Below, one piece after another: positions 26,904-35,900 of a stretch of 64,000 nucleotides of DNA. Source of the stretch: Pseudomonas alloputida. GTDB lineage: Bacteria > Pseudomonadota > Gammaproteobacteria > Pseudomonadales > Pseudomonadaceae. The notes beneath the pieces are model-generated. The model was not told where the DNA came from, made no database searches, and saw only the letters and a program-made list of their open reading frames with translations. The first letter of the stretch is position 1. The number at the start of each line of letters is the position of its first letter. The stretch covers positions 4,499,501 to 4,563,500 of the forward strand of contig NZ_CP128540.1 in assembly GCF_021283545.2 (NCBI RefSeq), given 5' to 3'. The translations under genes were made by a program, and so were the position numbers.

Positions 26904-27940
26904 GGGCGCACCTCCGGGGCAGGCTGATCAGCCCCTTCGGCGCTGGCCAGGTGCACACCACCCTGCCCCACCAGCAGCAGGCCGCCGTTGGCCAGGCCAC
27001 TGACGCCGGCCAGGGCCAGGCGGTCGGCGCGGTTGTACACGCTGAAGGTCTGGCCGTCGTCCGTGCTGCGCAGCACGCTGCCACCATTGCCGACCAGCAC
27101 CAGGGTGCCATCATCGACAAGCGTAGCGCCTGCCAGGCCGAACTCCAGGGTACCGCGTGCGGCCTTGAGTTCGATCGGCTGCCAGTTGTCACCGAAGTCG
27201 CTGGAGCGGAACAGGTTGCCGCGAAGGCCGTAGGCCAGCAGGGTCTGCGGCCTGGCGGTGCCGATCACGCCGAACAGCGAGCCCTCGTAGGGGCCCTGGA
27301 CCTTGGCCCAGGTCTGGCCGTTGTCGGTGGAGCGGAACATGCCGCCCTGCTCACCCACGATGAACAGGCCGGCATCGCGCACTTGGGCGATACCGTTCAG
27401 GTGCAGCTGGTCCGGGTTGTCCAGCCGCTCGGCCACATCCTGCCAGTGCTGCCCACCATCGGTGGTTTCCAGCAAGGCACCATAGGCCCCCACGGCAAAG
27501 CCGTGCTGGGCGTCGAGGAAGGTGACATCGAGCAAGGGTGCTTCACGGGCGAGGTCTTCGAACTGCTTGCTCCAGGTGGCGCCGCCGTCGGTGCTGGCGA
27601 GGATCTGCGCGTCATGGCCGACGGCCCAGCCACGCTTGTCGTCGAGGAAAAACACGGCAGTGAGCAATTGCCGGGTGGGTACCCGAGCCTGGGTCCAGGT
27701 ACTGCCCTGGTCGTCGGAGAACAGAATGTGGCCGCGATCACCCACCACCACCAGGCGCTTGCCGGCATGGGTGGCGTCGATCAACAGGCTTTGGCTGGCC
27801 TTGGCCGATTCGGTGGAGTATTGGTCGGCTGCTGCGGCCTGGGCGCTGTCGGCCCACACCCCCAATGCCAGTGCCAGCATCGCGCTGGCTGCCCATGGCC
27901 AGGCACCACGCCTGGCTGACGTACGTAACTGTTCCCTCAT
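26900..27940 (-). CDS. YCF48/BNR-repeat periplasmic propeller, RND partner
   Basis: A 346-aa exported protein (signal peptide RRGAWPWAASAMLALALGVW..AQA). It carries regular Asp-box/BNR repeats: SDDQGSTWTQA, STDGGATWSKQ, TTDGGQHWQD, STDNGQTWAKV, SSDFGDNWQP and STDDGQTFSV. This is the YCF48/'photosystem stability factor-like' propeller, which in proteobacteria is regularly encoded beside MMPL-type RND exporters. Translationally coupled to the exporter by ATGA at 26900-26903. It probably binds the exporter or its substrate in the periplasm; that is inference from conserved pairing. Confidence 0.85.
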   Translation of the reverse strand: MREQLRTSARRGAWPWAASAMLALALGVWADSAQAAAADQYSTESAKASQSLLIDATHAGKRLVVVGDRGHILFSDDQGSTWTQARVPTRQLLTAVFFLDDKRGWAVGHDAQILASTDGGATWSKQFEDLAREAPLLDVTFLDAQHGFAVGAYGALLETTDGGQHWQDVAERLDNPDQLHLNGIAQVRDAGLFIVGEQGGMFRSTDNGQTWAKVQGPYEGSLFGVIGTARPQTLLAYGLRGNLFRSSDFGDNWQPIELKAARGTLEFGLAGATLVDDGTLVLVGNGGSVLRSTDDGQTFSVYNRADRLALAGVSGLANGGLLLVGQGGVHLASAEGADQPAPEVRP

Positions 27941-28102
27941 GACTGCCCCCTTGTTGTGTTCTTTTTTGGTGGGTCAATGCATTGCAGGCTTTGCAGAAAG
28001 CCTGATCTAGAGGCCTGCAATAGCTTGAGGAGATCGTAGCGGGGATGTTTGCGGGAGTACAACGGGCGGGGTGTTATGTTTTGTTGTCGGCCGGGGAAAG
28101 CC

Positions 28103-28121
28103 GGGGCCGCTGGGCGGCCCC
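28103..28121 (-). terminator. GC-rich hairpin downstream of pepN (weak terminator candidate)
   Basis: GGGGCCGC and GCGGCCCC enclose a 3-nt loop 13 bp after the pepN stop. There is no run of T on the transcript side, so it may be only an mRNA-end structure. Confidence 0.4.
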
Positions 28122-28133
28122 AATTCACCAGAA

Positions 28134-30791
28134 TTACGCCAGACTCTTGCTCACAACCTCATACACATCACTGGACAACTCACCCGAAGCCAGAATGCGC
28201 TCCAGCTCACCCTTCATCAGCGCCTGACGCGCATCGTCATACTTGCGCCAGCGTGTCAGCGGCGCCAGTTGCCGCGAGGCAATCTGCGGATTCAGCGCAT
28301 TCAGCTCGATCACCAGGTCCGCCAGGAAGCGATACCCGGAGCCATCGGCAGCATGGAAGTTGACCAGGTTCTGCCCGGCAAAGGCGCCGATCAGCGCACG
28401 CACCTTGTTCGGGTTCTTCAGGGTGAAGGCCGGGTGCTGCATCAACGCCTTGACCCGCGCCAGCCCGCCCGGCAGCGTGCTGGCCGCCTGCACGCTGAAC
28501 CATTGGTCCATGACCAGCGGGTTGTCCTTGAAGTGCTCGGCAAAGGCCTCCAGCGCTTTGGCGCGCTCGGCCTCGAACGGCGAGTTGACCAGTACCGCCA
28601 GCGCGGTAAGGCGCTCGGTCATGTTGTCGCAGTGCTCGAACTGCTCCAGGGTCGCGTCCAGTACCTGTTGCTTGCCACTCTGCATCAGGTACGACAGGGC
28701 GATGTTCTGCAGGCTGCGGCGGGCAAAGTGCTCGGCCGAGGCCACATAGGCAGTGCTGCGCGACACTTCACGGTTGGCCTGGTAACGCGCCCACAGGGCG
28801 TCGAACAGGTGTTCGGCGATCTGCTGGCGTGCGAACTCGCGGGCGGCGTGGATGGCGTCGACGTCGGCCACCTGGCTGATCTCGGTAAGGTACGCCTCAC
28901 CTGGCAGCGAGAGCATTTCGGCCACCATGGCCGGGTCCAGCGATACATTGCCCAGCACAGTGCCCAGGGCGGTGATCAGGCGCTGGTCGAGCTTCAGGGC
29001 TTCGCCGCGTTGATGCTGGCCGATCAGTTCCTGCAGTACCTGCACCGACAGCTGCTGGCCCGCTTCCCAGCGGTTGAAGCCGTCGCTGTCGTGCTGCATC
29101 AGGAACATCAGCTGGTCGCGGTCATACGGGAAGCTCAGCTTCACCGGGGCGCTGAAGCCACGCAGCAGCGACGGCAGCGGCTTGGCCTGGATGCCCTGGA
29201 AGGTGAAGGTTTGCTCGGCTTCGGTTACCGACAGCACGCGGCTGGTTCCTTGAGCAGCGTCTTCGCCAGTCAGTTGCAGCGGCAGGTCGTTGCCGTCGGC
29301 ATCCAGCAGGCCCAGCTCCACCGGGATCACGAACGGCAGTTTCTCGGCCTTGTCCGGGGTCTGCGGGCAGCTCTGGCGGAACGTCAGGCTGTAGGTCTGC
29401 GCGGCGGCGTCATACGCCTCGCTGACCTCCAGGCGTGGGGTGCCCGCCTGGCTGTACCAGCGCTTGAACTGGGTAAAGTCGACGCCGTTGGCGTCTTCCA
29501 TGGCCTTGATGAAGTCGTCGGTGGTTACCGCCTGGCCATCATGACGTTCAAAGTACAGGTCGCTGCCCTTACGGAAGCCTTCGCTACCCAACAGGGTACG
29601 GACCATGCGCACCACTTCGGCGCCCTTCTCGTAGACGGTCAGGGTGTAGAAGTTGGAGATTTCGATGAAGCTGTCCGGGCGCACCGGGTGGGCCATGGGG
29701 CCCGCGTCTTCGGCGAACTGGTGGGTGCGCAGGTAGGCGACGTCTTCGATGCGCTTGACCGTGCGCGAGTTCATGTCGGCACTGAACTCGGCATCGCGGA
29801 ATACCGTGAAGCCTTCCTTCAGCGACAGCTGGAACCAGTCACGGCAGGTGACGCGGTTGCCCGACCAGTTGTGGAAGTACTCGTGGGCGACCACCCCTTC
29901 GACGCGCTGGTGCGCAGCATCGGTGGCGGTTTCGGCACGGGCCAGCACACAGCTGGAGTTGAAGATGTTAAGGCCCTTGTTTTCCATGGCGCCCATGTTG
30001 AAGTCATTGACCGCAACAATCATGAAGATGTCCAGGTCGTACTCGCGGCCATAGACTTCTTCGTCCCAGCGCATGGACTTTTTCAGGCTGACCATGGCGT
30101 GGTCGCACTTGTCGATGTTCTCGGGTTCGACGTAGATGCGCAGGGTCACCTCACGGCCGGACTGGCGGGTGAAGCTGTCTTCAACGCACCACAGGTCACC
30201 GGCCACCAGGGCGAACAGGTAGGCCGGCTTCATGAACGGGTCTTCCCAGGTCGCCCAGTGGCGGCCATCTTCGGCCGGCCCGCTGCCGATCGGGTTGCCA
30301 TTCGACAGCAAGACCGGGTAGCGATGCTGCTCGGCGATGACCGTGGTGGTGAAGGTGCTCATCACGTCCGGGCGGTCGAGGTAGTAGGTGATCTTGCGGA
30401 AGCCCTCGGCCTCGCACTGGGTGCAGAACATCTTGCCCGACTTGTACAGGCCTTCCAGGGCGGTGTTGCTTTCCGGGTGGATCTTCACGCTGGTGTCGAG
30501 GGTGAAGCGCTCGGCCTTGGGCTGCACGGTCAGGCTGTCGGCGTCGAGTTGGTACTCGCCTGGCTGCAATTCCTGGTCATCCAGCGAGGCGCGCAGCAGT
30601 TCCAGCTGCTGGCCATCGAGTTCCAGTGGCGGCAGGCCGGCACCGCGTGCCGGGTTGCGGCGCATGACCAGTTGCGCGTGAACCAGCGTGTGGTCCTCGA
30701 ACAGCTCGAAGGTCAGGTGCGTCTCGTCGATCAGGTACTCCGGCGCCTGGTAATCCTTGAGGTAGATCACTTGCGGTTGTTCGGTACGCAT
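28134..30791 (-). CDS. pepN: Aminopeptidase N
   Basis: An 885-aa M1 metallopeptidase, as long as the gamma-proteobacterial PepN (E. coli 870). The substrate-gripping GAMEN is in MGAMENKGLNIFNSS (about residue 265), and the zinc site HEYFHNW (about 303-309) with the third ligand Glu in LSLKEGFTVFRD about 20 residues later. It removes N-terminal residues from peptides in the cytoplasm; no signal peptide is present. It is followed downstream on the same strand, after a 193-bp gap with a hairpin at 28103-28121, by the YCF48 gene. Confidence 0.96.
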   Translation of the reverse strand: MRTEQPQVIYLKDYQAPEYLIDETHLTFELFEDHTLVHAQLVMRRNPARGAGLPPLELDGQQLELLRASLDDQELQPGEYQLDADSLTVQPKAERFTLDTSVKIHPESNTALEGLYKSGKMFCTQCEAEGFRKITYYLDRPDVMSTFTTTVIAEQHRYPVLLSNGNPIGSGPAEDGRHWATWEDPFMKPAYLFALVAGDLWCVEDSFTRQSGREVTLRIYVEPENIDKCDHAMVSLKKSMRWDEEVYGREYDLDIFMIVAVNDFNMGAMENKGLNIFNSSCVLARAETATDAAHQRVEGVVAHEYFHNWSGNRVTCRDWFQLSLKEGFTVFRDAEFSADMNSRTVKRIEDVAYLRTHQFAEDAGPMAHPVRPDSFIEISNFYTLTVYEKGAEVVRMVRTLLGSEGFRKGSDLYFERHDGQAVTTDDFIKAMEDANGVDFTQFKRWYSQAGTPRLEVSEAYDAAAQTYSLTFRQSCPQTPDKAEKLPFVIPVELGLLDADGNDLPLQLTGEDAAQGTSRVLSVTEAEQTFTFQGIQAKPLPSLLRGFSAPVKLSFPYDRDQLMFLMQHDSDGFNRWEAGQQLSVQVLQELIGQHQRGEALKLDQRLITALGTVLGNVSLDPAMVAEMLSLPGEAYLTEISQVADVDAIHAAREFARQQIAEHLFDALWARYQANREVSRSTAYVASAEHFARRSLQNIALSYLMQSGKQQVLDATLEQFEHCDNMTERLTALAVLVNSPFEAERAKALEAFAEHFKDNPLVMDQWFSVQAASTLPGGLARVKALMQHPAFTLKNPNKVRALIGAFAGQNLVNFHAADGSGYRFLADLVIELNALNPQIASRQLAPLTRWRKYDDARQALMKGELERILASGELSSDVYEVVSKSLA

Positions 30792-30804
30792 GTGCAGGTC
30801 CTTT

Positions 30805-31635
30805 TTACTGGAGCACGGCCAACTGGTAGGCCGTGTACTTGCGAATATTGATCACACCGGTGTCGAAGATCAGGTACTGGCCCTTGATGCCCAGCAGCGT
30901 GCCCTCGGCCACCGGGTCCTTGTCGAGGTTGAAGCTGACAATCTTCTTCGGGTACGCCTCGACCGGGTAGTTCATCTGCACCACTTCGGCGTCCGGCAGC
31001 GGCTGGATCGCCTGCAGGCCAAAGCGCCCCTGCAGCTCGCGCAGGCCGTCGGCGCAGGCTTCGAAGACCTGCTCCCGGATGGCCGGCAGGTCGAGCACCT
31101 CGGCATCGCCCTTGAGCAGCGCGCGCCAGTTGGTCCGGTCCGGCACCTGGCTGCGCAGCACGTCTTCGACCAGGCCCGATTGCTGCCGGGTGGCCACGCG
31201 CATGATCGGCAACGCCTGGCTGGCGCCCTGGTCGAGCCAGCGGGTGGGCAGCTGGGTGGCACGGGTGATGCCGACCTTGATCCCCGACGAATTGGCCAGG
31301 TAGACGACGTGGTCGGTCATGCAGAACTGTTCGCCCCACGACGGTTCGCGGCAGGTGCCGGCGTCGTAGTGGCATTTTTCCGGGGCCATGATGCACACGT
31401 CGCACTGAGCCAGCTTGGTCATGCACGGGTAGCAGTAACCCTGGCTGAAGCTGGTCTTGGTGCGCTTGCCGCAATGGCTGCAATGAATGGCGCCGAGGTA
31501 TTCCAGGCGCAGACGCTGGCCGATCATGGGGTTGACCGGCACCTGGGTGTCATCCAGGCGGAAGCTGTACTGCACCACCGGTGCCTGCAGGCTTACGGCC
31601 ATCTTGCTCAACGAGCCACGTGCGAGTTCGATCAA
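30805..31635 (-). CDS. DUF2797 Cys-rich protein
   Basis: A 276-aa protein if read from TTG 31635, which overlaps the DUF1315 stop (TTGA); ATG 31602 is the next choice. It has a cluster of Cys pairs in residues 40-95 (IHCSHCGKRT, GYCYPCMTKLAQCDVC, APEKCHYDAGTCREP) that looks like a zinc-binding domain, then HVVYLANSSGIKVGITRA and TRWLDQGA, which resemble the GIY-YIG/T5orf172 nuclease core. DUF2797 is conserved but uncharacterised. Co-transcription with DUF1315 and pepN is likely (14 bp to pepN). Confidence 0.78.
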   Translation of the reverse strand: MIELARGSLSKMAVSLQAPVVQYSFRLDDTQVPVNPMIGQRLRLEYLGAIHCSHCGKRTKTSFSQGYCYPCMTKLAQCDVCIMAPEKCHYDAGTCREPSWGEQFCMTDHVVYLANSSGIKVGITRATQLPTRWLDQGASQALPIMRVATRQQSGLVEDVLRSQVPDRTNWRALLKGDAEVLDLPAIREQVFEACADGLRELQGRFGLQAIQPLPDAEVVQMNYPVEAYPKKIVSFNLDKDPVAEGTLLGIKGQYLIFDTGVINIRKYTAYQLAVLQ

Positions 31636-31892
31636 TGTACCGAGTCCGACTTGAACAGAATGTTGGCGATGGGCGCGGACTTCGACGCACATTCCTGTGG
31701 GCCCATGTAGCCGGTGCGCTGGTCTTCGGGCAGGTTCTTCATCTCCCAGGCGATGACCGCCTGCAGCGACAGCTCTTTCTGCTCGGCGGTGAGCTTGCGG
31801 CCGTCGGACCATTTGCCGATTTCCACGGCCAGTTTCAGGCTCTGGTAGATTTCCGGGGTGATGTTTTCAATCATTTGCGCGAAAGTGGACAT
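31632..31892 (-). CDS. DUF1315 (YeaC-like) protein
   Basis: An 86-aa protein from ATG 31892 with CAGGAG about six bases upstream. It matches the short YeaC/DUF1315 family in length and sequence (MSTFAQMIENITPEIYQSLK, AVEIGKWSDGRKLTAEQKEL). No membrane segment or catalytic motif. Its stop overlaps the probable start of DUF2797, and it follows the rhomboid gene by 13 bp. Function unknown. Confidence 0.82.
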   Translation of the reverse strand: MSTFAQMIENITPEIYQSLKLAVEIGKWSDGRKLTAEQKELSLQAVIAWEMKNLPEDQRTGYMGPQECASKSAPIANILFKSDSVH

Positions 31893-31905
31893 AGTGTCTC
31901 CTGAT

Positions 31906-32793
31906 TCAAGCCGACAGTTTACGCCGGGCCAGCGCCCCACCCAAGAGCCCGGTCAGGCATCCGATGAGCAGCCCGCCGACGTGGGCGGCATTGGCGATCT
32001 GGCCAAGGCCGAGCGTGCCGACCACGCCGGTCAGGCATACCACCAGCCAGATCAGCATCATCACCAGCACGCCCTTGGGCAGGTTGAAGTAACGGTCAGG
32101 CGCCAGCCACTGGTACAGCCAGATATGCCCGAGCAGGCCGTACAGCACGCCGGACAGGCCGCCAAACAGGCTCGGCCCGCTGGTGTAGTGCTGGGCCAGG
32201 TTGGAGACCAGGCTGAACAGCAGGGTCAGGCCCAGCAACGCCCACGGGCCCTGGCGCAGTTCGATGCGTTTGCCCAGCTCCCAGTACCACAGGCTGTTCA
32301 TGGCCAGGTGCAGCACACCGAAATGCAGCAGCATGGGCGATACCAGGCGCCACCACTGGCCTTCATCCAGGCTTTGCGCCAACGGGCTGAAGTACAGGTA
32401 GTCGCCCTGGACACGGAAGTCGAGGAAGGTGAACCAGCTGATGGTGGTGAAGTTGTCGCCAAGGCCCGTGAGGCCGGCGACGATGAAGCACAGCAGCAGG
32501 GTCAGGGTGGTGATCTTGCAGGCCTTGGCCTGGGCTGCCAGGGAAGGTTGTGTGGGGGCATTCGCCGGTGCCCCCGCCCCTACAGGGTCAGCGGTGGCCG
32601 GCAGGTCGGCGTTGCCGTCGGGGTAGCGCTGGTAGAGCTGCAGCACATCTTCGGCCAGGGTGTCGGGGGCCCAGAGGACCTGGGCATCACCCTCCTCGCT
32701 GACCCGGTGCGGCACCTGCAGGCGTTGCAACAGGTGGACGAAGCCGCTGAGGTCAACCGACAGCGGCAGGCGCATCACTTCGATAATGTTCAT
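31906..32793 (-). CDS. Rhomboid-family intramembrane serine protease
   Basis: A 295-aa protein: a soluble N-terminal domain of about 95 residues (MNIIEVMRLPLSVDLSGFVH), a Pro/Ala linker, then six membrane helices. The catalytic dyad is visible as Ser in FGGLSGVLYGLLGH (about residue 210) and His in NAAHVGGLLIGCL (about 270). The HFGVLHLAMNSLWYW segment is the oxyanion/His-Asn region of GlpG-type rhomboids. It cuts transmembrane substrates within the inner membrane. The start overlaps the upstream phosphoesterase stop by ATGA (32790-32793). Confidence 0.9.
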   Translation of the reverse strand: MNIIEVMRLPLSVDLSGFVHLLQRLQVPHRVSEEGDAQVLWAPDTLAEDVLQLYQRYPDGNADLPATADPVGAGAPANAPTQPSLAAQAKACKITTLTLLLCFIVAGLTGLGDNFTTISWFTFLDFRVQGDYLYFSPLAQSLDEGQWWRLVSPMLLHFGVLHLAMNSLWYWELGKRIELRQGPWALLGLTLLFSLVSNLAQHYTSGPSLFGGLSGVLYGLLGHIWLYQWLAPDRYFNLPKGVLVMMLIWLVVCLTGVVGTLGLGQIANAAHVGGLLIGCLTGLLGGALARRKLSA

Positions 32794-33761
32794 TGATTGG
32801 CCTGTGGGCGGTCGACGTCGACCCAGACGAACTTGTGTGGGTCGATACGGGTTTCATCATCCAGCCGGTAGGCGACCAGCTTGCCGTAGAGCACGGCGCT
32901 GTAGTCCAGGCAGGCCAGGTTGGCGCGGATCGGTGCCGGGCGGCCGCTGCGCCAGTAATGCCCGACGAAAAGCATCGGCTGGTCTTCGTCATAGCGCAGC
33001 AAGGCGTTCTTCTGGCTGTGGCTGAGCGGGGTGCTGGCCACTTCCTCGGGCAGGGCATCAGGCTGGAACACGATGTCACCGTAGGTTTTCGGGTCTTCTT
33101 CCCAGAACTTGGTGCGGAAAAACGCGCGGGTCAGGCCGTCGCCGCCGGTCAGCGTCAGCCCGTCCGGCAGGCGCATGTCGGTACCGCGCAACAGGCGGTT
33201 GCACACTGTGTCGGCAAAACTGCCACTGACCGCCGAGGCCTGGATGAAGTGTTCATCGATGCGGCCGTCGGGGTATTGCTGGCGCAGCGGCTCGATCAGC
33301 CGCGGGTCCCAGCAGGCGTGCACCAGACGGAAGCGCCCTGCGTCGATGAACAGCGGCAGCTGGTAGAACCAGTTGACGAAATCGTGCCAATCGCCGGGGT
33401 GCTGGGCAAACTGAGTCAGGGTTTCGTCGATCAGCCGGGCATGCCGCGGCGTGTGTTCGCGGACATAGGCCTTGCCGCTGCCAGGCAGCGCCGGGGTGAC
33501 CCAGCCCAGGGCATTGTATTCGTGGTTGCCCATGATGCAGAACGCCTGGCCGGCTTCGACCATGTCGTGGACGATGTGCAGCGCCTCGCGAATGCGTGGC
33601 CCGCGGTCGACGATATCGCCAAGGAACAGCGCCTGACGTCGCGGGTGGCGCCACACGCCGGCCACGCGCTTGTATCCGAGGGCGTCGAGCAGGCGTTCAA
33701 GGGTCAGTGCACAGCCGTGCACGTCGCCGATGATGTCAAAACTTCGCGCCGGATCGAGCAT
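32790..33761 (-). CDS. Metallophosphoesterase (PPP-type)
   Basis: A 323-aa calcineurin-like phosphoesterase with the three metal motifs FDIIGDVHGCALTLERLL (about residues 9-26), LFLGDIVDRGPRI and IMGNHEYNALGW. These resemble the bacterial PPP/PrpE-like phosphatases or diadenosine polyphosphatases. It sits between nadK (stop and start share one base, TGATG at 33759-33763) and the rhomboid gene (ATGA), so it belongs to a tightly coupled nadK-phosphatase-rhomboid unit. Substrate unknown. Confidence 0.85.
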   Translation of the reverse strand: MLDPARSFDIIGDVHGCALTLERLLDALGYKRVAGVWRHPRRQALFLGDIVDRGPRIREALHIVHDMVEAGQAFCIMGNHEYNALGWVTPALPGSGKAYVREHTPRHARLIDETLTQFAQHPGDWHDFVNWFYQLPLFIDAGRFRLVHACWDPRLIEPLRQQYPDGRIDEHFIQASAVSGSFADTVCNRLLRGTDMRLPDGLTLTGGDGLTRAFFRTKFWEEDPKTYGDIVFQPDALPEEVASTPLSHSQKNALLRYDEDQPMLFVGHYWRSGRPAPIRANLACLDYSAVLYGKLVAYRLDDETRIDPHKFVWVDVDRPQANQ

Positions 33762-34651
33762 CAGTCGTCACTGCTCCCCAGGCGGCTGCCCCAACCCAGT
33801 TTGGTGCGGCAGACCTCGTAGTAATTGTGGTCCAGCGGGTGGATCAGGCGCAGCTTGTGCGGCTTCTTGCTGACCGTGATGGTGTCGCCGGGGGCACAGG
33901 TGAAGTGGTTCTGGCCGTCACAGGACACCTGCGGGTAGATCTGCAGGTCCTTGGACACCACGATCTTCAGCTCGCTGTTGCCGTCAACCACGATCGGCCG
34001 ACCCGACAAGGTGTGCGGGTACATCGGCACGATGACGATGGCATCGAGCTTGGGGTGCATGATCGGGCCACCGGCCGACAGCGCATAGGCGGTGGAGCCG
34101 GTGGGGGTGGCGACGATCAGGCCGTCGGCCTTCTGGCTGCAGACGAACTGGCCGTCGATGTAGATCTCGAACTCGATCATGCGAGTGGACTTGCCCGGGT
34201 GCAGCACCACGTCGTTCAGCGCATCGCCCTGGCCGATGGCCTCATGGTGGCGACGCACCTCGGCCTGCAGCAGGAAACGGTTTTCTACCAGGTAGTGGCC
34301 GTCGAGCACTTCGGCGACCTTCTGTTCCAGCTCGTCGGGACGAATGTCGGTGAGAAAACCCAGGTTGCCACGGTTGATACCCAGCACCGGAATGTTGTGC
34401 CGGGCCAGCGCGCGGGCAGCACCCAGCAGGCTGCCATCGCCGCCGACCACGATGACCAGGTCGCAGACCTCGCCCAGCAGCTTGCGGGTGGACGTCTGCA
34501 AGCCGTGGCCGGGCAGCACTTCGGCAATGGTGTCCTCGAGGATCACGTGCAGGTGGCGATCGAGGAGGAATTTTTTCAGTCGGCGAATGGTGTCGAGCAC
34601 CTGCGAGCTGCCAAGGCGACCGATGATACCGATATTGCGAAATTGCTCCAT
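33761..34651 (-). CDS. nadK: NAD kinase
   Basis: A 296-aa NAD(+) kinase, full family length, from ATG 34651 (MEQFRNIGIIGRLGSSQVLD). The diacylglycerol-kinase-like GGDGS motif is in VIVVGGDGSLLGAARALA (near residue 70), followed by NLGFLTDI, and the NAD site TPTGSTAYALSAGGPI. It makes NADP from NAD and ATP (or polyphosphate) in the cytoplasm. Divergent from the DUF1853 gene with an 88-bp shared upstream region. Confidence 0.95.
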   Translation of the reverse strand: MEQFRNIGIIGRLGSSQVLDTIRRLKKFLLDRHLHVILEDTIAEVLPGHGLQTSTRKLLGEVCDLVIVVGGDGSLLGAARALARHNIPVLGINRGNLGFLTDIRPDELEQKVAEVLDGHYLVENRFLLQAEVRRHHEAIGQGDALNDVVLHPGKSTRMIEFEIYIDGQFVCSQKADGLIVATPTGSTAYALSAGGPIMHPKLDAIVIVPMYPHTLSGRPIVVDGNSELKIVVSKDLQIYPQVSCDGQNHFTCAPGDTITVSKKPHKLRLIHPLDHNYYEVCRTKLGWGSRLGSSDD

Positions 34652-34739
34652 GGGGCTCCTGCAAGGCTCTGCGGCGGGTGACGATGCGCCGATTATGGGC
34701 GAAACCACCGGGCAGCGGCAAACCGGCTATGCTCGCAGG

Positions 34740-35672
34740 ATGACGCCATTCGCCCAGCTTCACGACCTGCCCCGACAACTGCAGCACTCCACCGTGCGTG
34801 ACCTGGCATGGGCCTTGTTGTCGCCGCCCCTGCTCAGCGCCCCGCCCTGCCCCCAGCGACACCCGCTGGCGGGCAGCCTGTGGGCGCAGCAGCCGCAACG
34901 CCTTGAACAATGGTTGCGGGCCCTGGATGCCGATGACCGACCGTTGCGCGCCTGGCTGGCGCAATTGGGCAGCCGGCGCCTGGGGCATTACTACGAACGC
35001 CTGTGGCAATTTGCCCTGAGCCAGGCGCCAGGCATCGAGCTGCTGGCCGCCAACCTGGCGATTCGCGACGGCGGGCACACCCTGGGCGAGCTCGACGTGG
35101 TGCTGCGCGACCGCGACGGCGTGCACCACCTGGAACTGGCGATCAAGCTGTACCTGGGCCCGGAAGACGCCGGGCACGATCCCCATGCCTGGCTGGGGCC
35201 AGGTTGCCATGACCGGCTGGGGACCAAGCTTGCGCACCTGGCGGGGCACCAGTTGCCCATGTCCACGGGAGCGCACAGCCGTCAGGCGCTGGCGCAGCTA
35301 GGGGTGGAGCAGGTGCAGGCGCAAATGTGGCTGGGTGGTTACCTGTTCTATCCACGGCCTGGGCATGCCGAGGCGCCGGAGGGCGCCAACCCGCAACATT
35401 TGCGGGGGCGCTGGCTTCGTCGGCGGGACTGGGTGATGGCCGAGGGCGAGCGTTGGCAACCGCTGCAGCGGCATGCCTGGCTGGCGCCGGCAAGGGTGGA
35501 GTCAGGTGAGTGCTGGCAGGCGGAGCAGTTTGCAGCCTGGCTGCATGTGCTGGAGCAGCAGGCACCGGCGCACTTGCTGGTACGACTGGTGCCTGATGCC
35601 GATGGTGCCTGGCAGGAGGCAGAACGGGTGTTTCTGGTGGGTGATGACTGGCCCTATCTGCCCGGTAACTGA
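34740..35672 (+). CDS. DUF1853 protein
   Basis: A 310-aa protein from ATG 34740 (MTPFAQLHDLPRQLQHSTVR), where family similarity begins. The frame is open far upstream, but that part is antisense to nadK. DUF1853 has a nuclease-like core: here NLAIRDGGHTLGELDVVLRD followed by HHLELAIKLYLG, a pattern (D...ExK) reminiscent of PD-(D/E)XK enzymes. That resemblance is my inference. No membrane segments. A REP pair follows. Confidence 0.8.
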   Translation: MTPFAQLHDLPRQLQHSTVRDLAWALLSPPLLSAPPCPQRHPLAGSLWAQQPQRLEQWLRALDADDRPLRAWLAQLGSRRLGHYYERLWQFALSQAPGIELLAANLAIRDGGHTLGELDVVLRDRDGVHHLELAIKLYLGPEDAGHDPHAWLGPGCHDRLGTKLAHLAGHQLPMSTGAHSRQALAQLGVEQVQAQMWLGGYLFYPRPGHAEAPEGANPQHLRGRWLRRRDWVMAEGERWQPLQRHAWLAPARVESGECWQAEQFAAWLHVLEQQAPAHLLVRLVPDADGAWQEAERVFLVGDDWPYLPGN

Positions 35673-35683
35673 TGTCGCCTGCT

Positions 35684-35785
35684 CCGGCCCCTTCGCGGGC
35701 ACGCCCGCTCCCACAGTCCAACTGCACAGGCTTCCAAGACTGTGCAGTTGGACTGTGGGAGCGGGCGTGCCAGCGAAGAGGCCGG
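35684..35785. repeat. REP pair forming a 32-bp perfect inverted repeat
   Basis: Positions 35698-35729 are an exact reverse complement of 35740-35771, with a 10-nt loop; outside that the pairing continues with a few mismatches to the REP ends (CGGCC...). This is longer and more perfect than the other REP pairs because the inner unique arms (GTCCAACTGCACAG) are also inverted. Confidence 0.9.
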
Positions 35786-35900
35786 TGGCTGGCAACACAT
35801 TTTTCACAGACCTGGCGCAAAGATCTGTTTCCGGTAGCCATTAAAATGACTCCTGAGCGCCAGCAAGAGCGCCATTCAGACCTGATGACGAGGACCAATC

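Noticed and set aside
28071..30851. 926-codon open frame on the plus strand
   Set aside because: It is exactly antisense to pepN, which has full M1 peptidase motifs. Long antisense frames are common in GC-rich genes; its translation is low in normal domain features.
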